From assembly GCA_019239815.1 (NCBI GenBank), contig JAFAZL010000054.1, forward strand, positions 1 to 6,768: a stretch of 6,768 bases of DNA. Reading direction: 5' to 3'. The notes under the pieces were generated by a model. It searched no databases, had not been told where the DNA came from, and saw nothing but the letters and a program-made list of their open reading frames with translations. Position 1 is the first letter of the stretch. Each line of letters opens with the position of its first letter. The DNA comes from Acidobacteriota bacterium (GTDB lineage: Bacteria > Acidobacteriota > Terriglobia > Acidoferrales > UBA7541). Below, in pieces: positions 1 to 6,379 of the stretch. The translations under genes and the position numbers were made by a program.

Positions 1-1
1 T

Positions 2-1933
2 CGGCAGCGAAATTTCGAGCGCGTATTTTTCTTTCTTTGCCTCGCACTTTTTCTTTACTACAGCGGCTCGCTGCTCGCTTTGAACGCCCAGATTCACTAT
101 GGCGAGCCACCGGCAGGTCTTCGCGTATTTGTCGTTGGTGTGATCAGTCTTGGCTTGTGTGCTTTTCCGGCGCTGCTGATGCATTTGCACGCAGAGTATG
201 CCGAGACGCGTGGGATGCTGCACGACAAACGGTGGAAGTGGGCCGTGCTGCTGTTTTTTTACGCCGCCGCATTTCACATGGCGACGCATCAGTTTCCTAG
301 AGTCACAGCGCCGGGATTTGATTTTGTGTTACCGGGCGACACGCTGGCCAATGGCTACCCCCACGTCTTCACTTACAGCTTGATCTGGTGCACAACTTGG
401 GAATTTCGCTTCTGGCGAAATACGCGGAAAGAGCCTGAGCGTCAGTTTTACGGATTCTTGACGCTGCTGTTCGCGGTCGCTGCGGTTTGGATCATCGGGC
501 TGTACGACTTTCCGGTGAATCTGCCGGTGGCGACGCGGCAATGGCTTGGAACAGTGCTGGCGATGCTGCCGGTTGTGCCGCTCAGCGTGATGATTTTTCT
601 CGTCTGGCGCCACAACTTTCTGCAGATCGGGCGTCAGAAGAATTTGGTGTATGCGGTTTCGGCGACGTTTTTGGCGCTGCTGTACCTGAGTCTGGTGCGA
701 CGCGTAAGTGGATGGCTCGAACCGGTGCTGCCGCCGGAAGCTTCGGCGTCGATTTTGTTGTTTGTGTTGGTTCCGTTCATCGAGCCGCTGCAGCGAGCGC
801 TGGGACGGACGCTGCAAAAGACCGCAGAGAAGGGGTTGGAGGAATCGAGGCGCGTCGCAGCGGAATTGCAGGCAATAGCGCGGCAAGGCGATTTGTTGAG
901 TTTGCTGCGCGCGATTCAGCGGCGCGTGAAGGAGCAGTTCGATTTACAGGATGCGAAGCTAGTTGTGGTTGAGCCGAATCTCGGCGAGGAATTTACTGCG
1001 AATTCGTTGCCCAGCGGCGGCGAGCTGTTTCCGATTGCTTCGCCGGGAAGACTAAACGCGGCGCTGAGCGTGTGGCCGCACGGCGCGATGCTTTCGGGTG
1101 ATGCGCACGCGGCGCTGGAATTTTTGTGCGAACAACTTCCGGCATCGATCGAATTGTGCCGTTCGATCGAAGAAAAATTGCAGTTAGAGCGCGAACTCGC
1201 CGAGCGCGAGCGACTGGCGGTGCTGGGTCAAATGGCGGCGAGCATTTCGCACAACCTGAAAAATCCGCTTGGATCGATCAAAACGATTTTGCAGGTGCAG
1301 ATGGAAAATCCGGACCTTCCGGCGTCGATGCGCAATGAAACCAAGATGGTGCTCGACGAAATCGGGCGGTTGTCGTCGAAGTTGAGCCAATTATTGCAAT
1401 TCAGCAGGCCAACGGTGCGTGGTGGAAGTGTCCACGCGACGTGCGAACTGCGAGCCGTCGTCGACGAAGTGATCGGAGTCTTGAGTCGCGAAGCAGAACG
1501 CCGTGGAATTGCGCTTGAAGCAAAGTTGCCGGCCGAAGAGATGGTCGTTGCTGCTGCGAGTGACGCTGTCAGCGACGTCCTCTCGAATCTTGTCGTGAAT
1601 GCGCTGGAAGCGGTCTCACGAGGTGGCCACGTTTCCGTGAGCGTGAATGTTGCGGATGGAATGTGTGGCGTCATCGTGGAAGACGACGGATCTGGAGTGG
1701 CGCCGGGAGTGCGCGAAAAAATCCTCCAGCCTTTTTTTACGACGAAGACGCAAGGAACTGGGTTGGGCCTCGCGATCGTGGTACGGCGCGTCGGCGAATT
1801 TCATGGACTGCTCGATTGGAAAAGTCCCGCCCAAGGCGGAAAGGGAAGCCAATTTCGAGTTTTGATTCCGTTAGAAGCCAAGCCTGAAGTCACGGAGCTT
1901 GGCGCAGTAGCGACTGAGAAGAGGAAGGTATGA
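2..1933 (+). CDS. Membrane sensor histidine kinase, 5'-truncated by the window edge
   Basis: This is the sensor half of a two-component system: it autophosphorylates on His and passes the phosphate to a response regulator, almost certainly the next gene. The frame is open to the left edge. The only recognised start codon near the edge, TTG at 80, lies just after a hydrophobic helix (codons about 8-27 from position 2), so the true start is upstream. About eight hydrophobic segments follow up to near nt 790, then a charged linker and a GAF-like region (about 830-1170). The HisKA helix has the motif SHNLKNPL, with the phospho-His at 1250-1252. The HATPase_c domain shows the N box (NLVVNALEA, Asn at 1586 and 1598), the G1 box (EDDGSG, near 1679-1696), the F box (PFFTTK) and the G2 box (GTGLGLA, from 1754). 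The stop overlaps the regulator start as ATGA. The signal sensed is unknown. The family call is firm; the GAF-like assignment is tentative. Confidence 0.93.
   Translation, partial: RQRNFERVFFFLCLALFLYYSGSLLALNAQIHYGEPPAGLRVFVVGVISLGLCAFPALLMHLHAEYAETRGMLHDKRWKWAVLLFFYAAAFHMATHQFPRVTAPGFDFVLPGDTLANGYPHVFTYSLIWCTTWEFRFWRNTRKEPERQFYGFLTLLFAVAAVWIIGLYDFPVNLPVATRQWLGTVLAMLPVVPLSVMIFLVWRHNFLQIGRQKNLVYAVSATFLALLYLSLVRRVSGWLEPVLPPEASASILLFVLVPFIEPLQRALGRTLQKTAEKGLEESRRVAAELQAIARQGDLLSLLRAIQRRVKEQFDLQDAKLVVVEPNLGEEFTANSLPSGGELFPIASPGRLNAALSVWPHGAMLSGDAHAALEFLCEQLPASIELCRSIEEKLQLERELAERERLAVLGQMAASISHNLKNPLGSIKTILQVQMENPDLPASMRNETKMVLDEIGRLSSKLSQLLQFSRPTVRGGSVHATCELRAVVDEVIGVLSREAERRGIALEAKLPAEEMVVAAASDAVSDVLSNLVVNALEAVSRGGHVSVSVNVADGMCGVIVEDDGSGVAPGVREKILQPFFTTKTQGTGLGLAIVVRRVGEFHGLLDWKSPAQGGKGSQFRVLIPLEAKPEVTELGAVATEKRKV
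1921..1928 (+). promoter_or_regulatory. Ribosome binding site of the response regulator gene
   Basis: GAGGAAGG lies inside the last codons of the kinase gene, immediately upstream of the ATG at 1930. The AGGA core leaves a 4-nt gap. Together with the ATGA overlap it supports translational coupling and decides the regulator start. Confidence 0.6.
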
Positions 1934-3333
1934 AGACGATTCTGGTTGTGGATGACGAACCGGCAGCGCGGTACGGATTGAGACGCGCTCTCGAAGCGAA
2001 ATATCGAGTCGTCGAAGCTGATTCTGCGGAAACGGCGCGCGAAGCGCTGGCGCGAGAACAACCAGACCTGGTGCTCCTCGACGTCGTAATGCCGGGGCAA
2101 AACGGGATTTCGTTTTTGCAGTGGATGCGTGAGCAGGGAAGCGATGTTCCGGTGCTGATGGTTTCGGCGCTCGACAACGCGAAGACCGCGGTCGAAGCGC
2201 TGCAACTTGGCGCCGCGGATTACTTGGTCAAAGGATTTGAGCTCGAAGAATTGCGGCAGCGTGTCGCGAATTTGTTGAAGCTGGCCACGTTGGAAAGAGA
2301 GAACGATTCGCTGCGGCGGCGCCTTACGACTGAGGGGCAGTTTGGTCAGATGATTGGCCGCGCTGCCGGCATGCGCCGCGCGTTTGAGATGGCGGACCGC
2401 GTTGCCCCGACCGATTCGACCGTTTTGATTTTAGGCGAGAGCGGAACCGGCAAGGATTTGCTCGCGCAGGAAATCCATGCGCGGTCGCCACGCGCAGCGA
2501 AGCCATTCGTCGCGGTGAACTGCGCTGCGCTACCAGAGACGCTGATTGAGTCGGAGCTGTTTGGGTATGAACGCGGAGCATTCACGGGCGCTGCTCAGCA
2601 AAAGAAAGGGAAGTTCGAGCTGGCGAACGGCGGAACGCTTTTCTTGGACGAAATCGGCGACATGAACCCCGTCACGCAGGCGAAGGTCTTGCGCGCCCTT
2701 GAGAATCGCGTTATCGAACGTCTCGGCGGCACGCAGTCGATTTCGGTGGATGTCCGCGTGATCAGCGCGACGCATCGTAATTTGCCAGCAGAAATTCGCG
2801 CCGGGAAATTTAGGGAGGATTTGTACTACCGGCTCCGCGTCGTGACGATCGAGTTGCCGGCGTTGCGCGAACACAAAGAAGATATTTCGGTGCTTGCCGA
2901 TCAATTCCTGCAGGTGCATGGTTCGCGGCTCGGCCGCTCGGCTCGACTCAGCCGCGAAGCGTTAACTGCGATCGAGCGCTACGATTGGCCGGGCAATGTG
3001 CGTGAGCTAAAGAATGCTCTTGAGCGAAGTCTGGTGCTGTGCCACGGCGACGAAATTGGTGTCCCCGATTTGCCTGAAGAAGTTGCTGCTGGCGAAGTGC
3101 TCGTTGGTAAGCCCAGCAAAGATGGCGCAGACGTCGGGCTCGGCGAGAACGATTTTCGCGAAGCGAAGCATAAATTTGAGATCGCCTATCTGACGAAGCA
3201 GCTTGCGAGCCACCGTTGGAATGTGTCACGCACCGCGGCGACGATCGGTCTGCATCGGCAGAGCCTGCAGGAAAAACTGCGCGAACTCGGCATTCGGCGG
3301 CCGGGACGAGAGCCAGTCGAGGAAGAGTCGTGA
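1930..3333 (+). CDS. Sigma-54-dependent response regulator, NtrC family
   Basis: This 467-residue transcription activator is a phosphorylation-controlled AAA+ ATPase that remodels sigma-54 RNA polymerase at enhancer-dependent promoters. The receiver domain (about 1-117) has the acidic pair D8/D9, phospho-acceptor D51 in LLDVVMPG, S79 and K101. The AAA+ domain (about 139-370) has Walker A GESGTGKD (169-176), the sigma-54 contact loop GAFTGA (216-221), Walker B TLFLDE (236-241) and the sensor-region FREDLYYRL. A linker leads to a Fis-type helix-turn-helix (about 428-455, NVSRTAATIGLHRQSLQEKL). The length is normal for the family. The ATG start follows GAGGAAGG at 1921-1928 and overlaps the kinase stop by 4 nt, which supports cognate pairing. 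Residue 102 after the conserved Lys is Gly rather than the usual Pro. Targets are unknown; no clear -24/-12 promoter was found in the window. Confidence 0.96.
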   Translation: MKTILVVDDEPAARYGLRRALEAKYRVVEADSAETAREALAREQPDLVLLDVVMPGQNGISFLQWMREQGSDVPVLMVSALDNAKTAVEALQLGAADYLVKGFELEELRQRVANLLKLATLERENDSLRRRLTTEGQFGQMIGRAAGMRRAFEMADRVAPTDSTVLILGESGTGKDLLAQEIHARSPRAAKPFVAVNCAALPETLIESELFGYERGAFTGAAQQKKGKFELANGGTLFLDEIGDMNPVTQAKVLRALENRVIERLGGTQSISVDVRVISATHRNLPAEIRAGKFREDLYYRLRVVTIELPALREHKEDISVLADQFLQVHGSRLGRSARLSREALTAIERYDWPGNVRELKNALERSLVLCHGDEIGVPDLPEEVAAGEVLVGKPSKDGADVGLGENDFREAKHKFEIAYLTKQLASHRWNVSRTAATIGLHRQSLQEKLRELGIRRPGREPVEEES

Positions 3334-3368
3334 ATCTGGGCGAATCAGGGATGATTTTCAATTTGTGA
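3330..3368 (+). CDS. Possible 12-codon micro-ORF bridging the regulator and mobA
   Basis: A GTG at 3330 overlaps the regulator stop as GTGA. It opens a 12-codon frame (MNLGESGMIFNL, with the GTG read as Met) whose TGA at 3366-3368 overlaps the mobA GTG at 3365, again as GTGA. A purine-rich GAGGAAGAG at 3319-3327 leaves about 6 nt from its GGA core to the GTG. The mobA start has no well-placed Shine-Dalgarno of its own (AGGG ends 14 nt upstream). The arrangement would therefore let terminating ribosomes be relayed across the 31-nt gap into mobA. A chance 12-codon frame is quite possible; what lifts it above noise is the double overlap and the good SD. No function is claimed for the peptide. 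Confidence 0.3.
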   Translation: MNLGESGMIFNL

Positions 3369-3994
3369 CGGCCACCACAAAGATTCACGGGTTCGTTCTG
3401 GCCGGAGGTGCCAGCCGCCGATTCGGCTGCGACAAGGCGCTCGTCGAGTTTGAGGGCGAGGCGCTAATCGCGAGGCTTTGCCGAATCTTACAAGCGGCAA
3501 CCTCAGCGCCTGTTCGGATCATCGGCGATGCCGAGAAATACAGACCCGTCGGCGTCGATTGCGTCGCCGATCATTGGCCTGGCGAAGGCCCGCTCGGAGG
3601 AATCATCACCGCACTCGAGGCAACCATCGGCTCGGCCGCCGCGCCATCTTGGGCGCTGACCGTCGGCTGCGACATGCCATTCGTGACCGTCGAATGGTTG
3701 CGGCACCTCATCGAACGCTCTGCCGCCAGCAAAGCGGAAGTCGTCGTGCCAGAATCGGCTCACGGCCTCGAACCGCTATGCGCCTGCTGGCGAACAAGCG
3801 CCGTGCCAATCCTCAGGCGAGCCTTTGAAAATGGCACGCGGCGCGTGACTGACGCCATGAAACAGCTCTCGATGGAAGTGCTTGACGCTGCCGACTGGAA
3901 GCGATTTGATAACTTTGACCGCCTTTTCTGGAACATGAACACACCCGCTGACTACCAAGAAGCCGTACGCATTGTGAGAGCGGAGCGTCCGTGA
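3365..3994 (+). CDS. mobA: Molybdenum cofactor guanylyltransferase MobA
   Basis: MobA is a cytoplasmic enzyme that transfers GMP from GTP to Mo-molybdopterin, giving the guanine dinucleotide form of the cofactor used by DMSO-reductase-family enzymes. The 209-residue product has the usual family length. It opens with the nucleotide-binding loop LAGGASRRFGCDK (12-24, with K24), followed by GEGPLGG (73-79), the metal-binding-type motif GCDMPF (D103), EPLCACWR, and the C-terminal NMNTPADY (190-197) typical of MobA-like nucleotidyltransferases. The GTG at 3365 was chosen because it places the LAGG motif at residue 12; starts further upstream would run into the regulator gene. The 3' end overlaps the ATPase start as GTGA. 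No other cofactor-synthesis gene or molybdoenzyme is visible here. The related MocA (CTP-using) is less likely, given GPLGG and the NxNTPxD ending. Confidence 0.9.
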   Translation: MTATTKIHGFVLAGGASRRFGCDKALVEFEGEALIARLCRILQAATSAPVRIIGDAEKYRPVGVDCVADHWPGEGPLGGIITALEATIGSAAAPSWALTVGCDMPFVTVEWLRHLIERSAASKAEVVVPESAHGLEPLCACWRTSAVPILRRAFENGTRRVTDAMKQLSMEVLDAADWKRFDNFDRLFWNMNTPADYQEAVRIVRAERP

Positions 3995-4875
3995 GCGATC
4001 CTCGCGAAGATAACATCCGCGAAGACGACATCCGCGACGCAGAGGACCTGCTTCCGCCGAATCCCGTCGTTGATGCCGAGGCTGAAGCGAAAGCGCTGTC
4101 GCATACCCCTCCTCCGACCAATTTTTTCGAGTTCCGTGATGTCAACAAGGCATTCGATGATCACGTCGTGCTCAACGATGTCAGTTGTACGGTAAAACGC
4201 GGCGAGACCTGCGTCATCATGGGCCGCAGCGGTGTCGACAAATCCGTGTCGCTCAAGCACATCATGGGCTTCTTGAGGGCAGACTCAGGGCAAATCATCG
4301 TCGATGGCGAGGACGTCACCAACTATAGCGAGCACCAGTTCGAGGAAGTGCGCCGCAAGGTGACGATGGTATTTCAGTCGGGAGCGTTATTCGATTCCCT
4401 CACGGTTTCCGACAACATCGCGTTTCCGCTGGAAGATCAGCCGGGATTGACTCCGGAGGATATCGACGCCTACGTCGACAAGCTCGCGAAATTGCTGGAA
4501 GTCGAAGGCGTGCTCGAGAAATTGCCGGGCGAGCTTTCCACCGGCATGCGTCGAGCCGTGTCGATCGCGCGCGCACTGGCTCAAAATCCTGAGGCAATTT
4601 TGTACGATGAACCGACCACGATGGTCGATCCGATCATGGCGGCGCACATGGGCGATCTGATCTCGCGCCTGAAAGAGGCATTTCACAAAACGTCGATCGT
4701 GGTGACGCACGACACACACCTGGCGCGCAAACTCGCGGACAAAGTCGTTTTTTTACAGGATGGGAAATCGACAGTCTTCAATTCGTGGGCTGATTTTGAA
4801 AACTCAAAAGATCCGTTCTTCCACAATTTCCTGATGCAAGACAGATTGATTCCCGCGCTGGACGTGACTCTGTGA
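3991..4875 (+). CDS. ABC transporter ATP-binding protein, MlaF/Ttg2A-like
   Basis: This 294-residue cytoplasmic ATPase subunit most resembles the family that powers lipid or organic-solvent transport (MlaF/Ttg2A). It has an acidic N-terminal extension (about 1-45), then the ABC domain. Walker A reads GRSGVDKS (78-85), the Q-loop Gln is Q129, the signature is LSTGM (182-186), Walker B is AILYDEP (D206, E207), the D-loop region is TTMVDP, and the H-loop His is H240. The Asp at residue 83 replaces the near-invariant Gly before the Walker A Lys; all other motifs are in place. The GTG start is preceded by GGAG at 3982-3985 with a 5-nt gap and overlaps the mobA stop. No MlaE-type permease or MlaD-type substrate-binding gene adjoins it; the next gene is an APC permease. 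The ATPase call is firm, the lipid-transport role is inferred, and activity is uncertain. Confidence 0.9.
   Translation: MSDPREDNIREDDIRDAEDLLPPNPVVDAEAEAKALSHTPPPTNFFEFRDVNKAFDDHVVLNDVSCTVKRGETCVIMGRSGVDKSVSLKHIMGFLRADSGQIIVDGEDVTNYSEHQFEEVRRKVTMVFQSGALFDSLTVSDNIAFPLEDQPGLTPEDIDAYVDKLAKLLEVEGVLEKLPGELSTGMRRAVSIARALAQNPEAILYDEPTTMVDPIMAAHMGDLISRLKEAFHKTSIVVTHDTHLARKLADKVVFLQDGKSTVFNSWADFENSKDPFFHNFLMQDRLIPALDVTL
4003..4047 (+). repeat. 15-nt tandem repeat in the acidic N-terminus of the ABC ATPase
   Basis: Two nearly identical 15-nt units (4003-4017 and 4018-4032, differing at 2 positions) and a degenerate third (4033-4047) encode REDNI, REDDI and RDAED. The unit length keeps the frame and yields a charged segment ahead of the ABC domain. 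Confidence 0.7.
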
Positions 4876-6329
4876 GCCAGGCGCAGGCCGCCTCAACTTC
4901 TCAACAGTTGGCAAGCGCGAAGCAGCAGCTCCGTCGCGAGATGGGTTTCTGGGATGTTCTGCTCTTCAACATCGCGACCGTGCTTGGTCCGCGCTGGGTG
5001 GCGGCGGCCGCGCACAATGGCACGTCTTCAATCAGCCTTTGGGTGCTTGCGGCCGCGCTGTTTTTCGTTCCTTACGGATTGGTGATCAACGAACTCTCGT
5101 CGCGCTTTCCCGTCGAAGGTGGCTTGTACGTCTGGGCGAAGGAAGCGTTCGGCGATTTTCACGGGTTCGTTGCCGGTTGGAACTACTGGATCTACACATT
5201 TTTCTATTTCCCCGGTTTGTTGCTCGCCAGCGCATCGATGAGCGCGTACATCATCGGTGCCGGTGGCGGTGAGCTGGCCCAGAACCGCACCTTTTTGCTG
5301 GTTGTATCGTTCGCGCTGTTGATCGTCGCCGTTGGACTCAACATCATCGGACTCAACATCGGAAAGTGGCTGCAAAATGCGGGCGGCGTCGGTACGTACA
5401 CGCCCTTGCTGATGCTCGCTGGAATCGCTCTGCTCATCTATTTCCGGCACGGTTCCGTGACGCACTTCACTTGGGCGACAGTTTGGCCGCACTGGGACTG
5501 GGACACGGTCAACTTCTGGTCGCAAATCGCGTTTGCGTTCACGGGGCTCGAACTCGTGTCTGCGATGAGCGAAGAAATTCGCGACCCGCAACGGACACTT
5601 CCGCGAGCGCTGATCGGTTCGAGCATCATGATCGCCGGAATGTACATCGTAGCGACCGTCGCTGTGCTCGTGTTGGTTCCCGCGCCAGCGGTCTCGCCGA
5701 CGAGCGGCGTGTTCCATGCGGTGACGGTCGGTTCGGTGGCCATGGGAGTCGGATTCCTTGGCATCGTTGCGGCGCTCCTGGTGACGGTTGGAAATGCGGG
5801 CGGCGTCGGCAGCACCGTCGCCGGAATTGCGCGTGTGCCCTTTATCGTCGGGATCGATCGCTACTTGCCGGCGTTCTTCGGCAAGATTCATCCGAAATGG
5901 CACACGCCTTGGGTCTCAATTTTGGTGCAGGCTGTGATTTCCGGTGCAGTTTTGCTTGTCAGCCAGATCAGCGAATCGGTGCGCGGCGCTTACGAAGGCT
6001 TGGTGAGCGTCACCATCATTCTGTACTTCATTCCGTTTCTGTACATGTTCGCCGCGGCGATCAAGCTGGTGAACCACCCCGACCGAAAGACAAATCCTCA
6101 CGCGGTTCTCATCCCCGGCGGTAAGGTCGGAGTCTGGCTGACGGCAGGCATCGGGTTCTTGATCGCCCTGGCAGCGATGTTCATCTCGGCAGTGCCACCG
6201 GGCGATTCGGCGAACAAGTTTGTGTTCGAGGTCAAAGTTGTTGCGGCGACCGTCATCGCGATTTTGTTTGGCCTCGTTTTATATTGGCGAGGTGCGCGCG
6301 CAAAGAGACTCGAAACAACGAGACCATAA
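4872..6329 (+). CDS. APC-superfamily amino-acid permease
   Basis: This 485-residue inner-membrane secondary transporter probably moves amino acids or related amines by ion- or solute-coupled exchange. A polar N-terminus (about 1-25) precedes about twelve hydrophobic segments, consistent with the LeuT-fold APC family. Diagnostic stretches are NELSSRFPVEGGLYVWAKEAFG (the TM2-TM3 loop), GLELVSAMSEEIRDPQRTLPRA (TM6 and the following loop) and the TM8-9 loop GIDRYLPAFFGKIHPKWHTPW. TM1 carries NIATVLGPRWVAAAAHNG rather than the glycine-rich GxGxxxG-type motif of many APC members. The GTG start overlaps the ATPase stop by 4 nt and has no clear Shine-Dalgarno, so it probably depends on coupling. An internal ATG at 4941 also lacks one. 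The substrate cannot be read from the sequence. Confidence 0.92.
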   Translation: MSQAQAASTSQQLASAKQQLRREMGFWDVLLFNIATVLGPRWVAAAAHNGTSSISLWVLAAALFFVPYGLVINELSSRFPVEGGLYVWAKEAFGDFHGFVAGWNYWIYTFFYFPGLLLASASMSAYIIGAGGGELAQNRTFLLVVSFALLIVAVGLNIIGLNIGKWLQNAGGVGTYTPLLMLAGIALLIYFRHGSVTHFTWATVWPHWDWDTVNFWSQIAFAFTGLELVSAMSEEIRDPQRTLPRALIGSSIMIAGMYIVATVAVLVLVPAPAVSPTSGVFHAVTVGSVAMGVGFLGIVAALLVTVGNAGGVGSTVAGIARVPFIVGIDRYLPAFFGKIHPKWHTPWVSILVQAVISGAVLLVSQISESVRGAYEGLVSVTIILYFIPFLYMFAAAIKLVNHPDRKTNPHAVLIPGGKVGVWLTAGIGFLIALAAMFISAVPPGDSANKFVFEVKVVAATVIAILFGLVLYWRGARAKRLETTRP

Positions 6330-6367
6330 GGCAAGTCCACACATTTTTCTGACCGGACCAATGAGAA

Positions 6368-6374
6368 GAGGAGG
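6368..6374 (+). promoter_or_regulatory. Strong Shine-Dalgarno for the small secreted protein gene
   Basis: GAGGAGG ends 5 nt before the ATG at 6380. It fixes that start against the ATG at 6361, which is in another frame. It lies in the 50-nt gap after the permease stop; I see neither a terminator hairpin nor a convincing -35/-10 promoter in that gap. Confidence 0.75.
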
Positions 6375-6379
6375 CAGTC

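Noticed and set aside
329..886. Minus-strand frame of 185 codons opposite the kinase membrane domain
   Set aside because: The Arg/Gln/His-rich composition is a reverse-strand shadow; no SD or motif.
3203..3364. Upstream extension of mobA to a TTG at 3203
   Set aside because: It would overlap the regulator HTH region by about 130 nt with a basic, Cys-rich sequence unlike any MobA N-terminus. The GTG at 3365 gives the normal family N-terminus.
3832..3846. TGGCACG resembling a -24 sigma-54 element
   Set aside because: No matching -12 TTGC at the right distance; it lies inside mobA coding sequence.
5028..5903. Long minus-strand open frame of 291 codons opposite the permease gene
   Set aside because: Its product is charged, low-complexity and without motifs, as expected for an antisense shadow in GC-rich DNA; the + strand frame is a clear APC permease.
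5898..5912. Sigma-54-like promoter TGGCAC-N5-TTGG
   Set aside because: The -12 element lacks the needed GC (TTGG rather than TTGC). It lies deep inside the permease coding sequence, where the bases encode the conserved WHTPW segment, and no gene starts nearby.
6330..6379. Transcription terminator after the permease
   Set aside because: No GC-rich inverted repeat followed by a T-run; the short T-run near 6344 has no stem before it.
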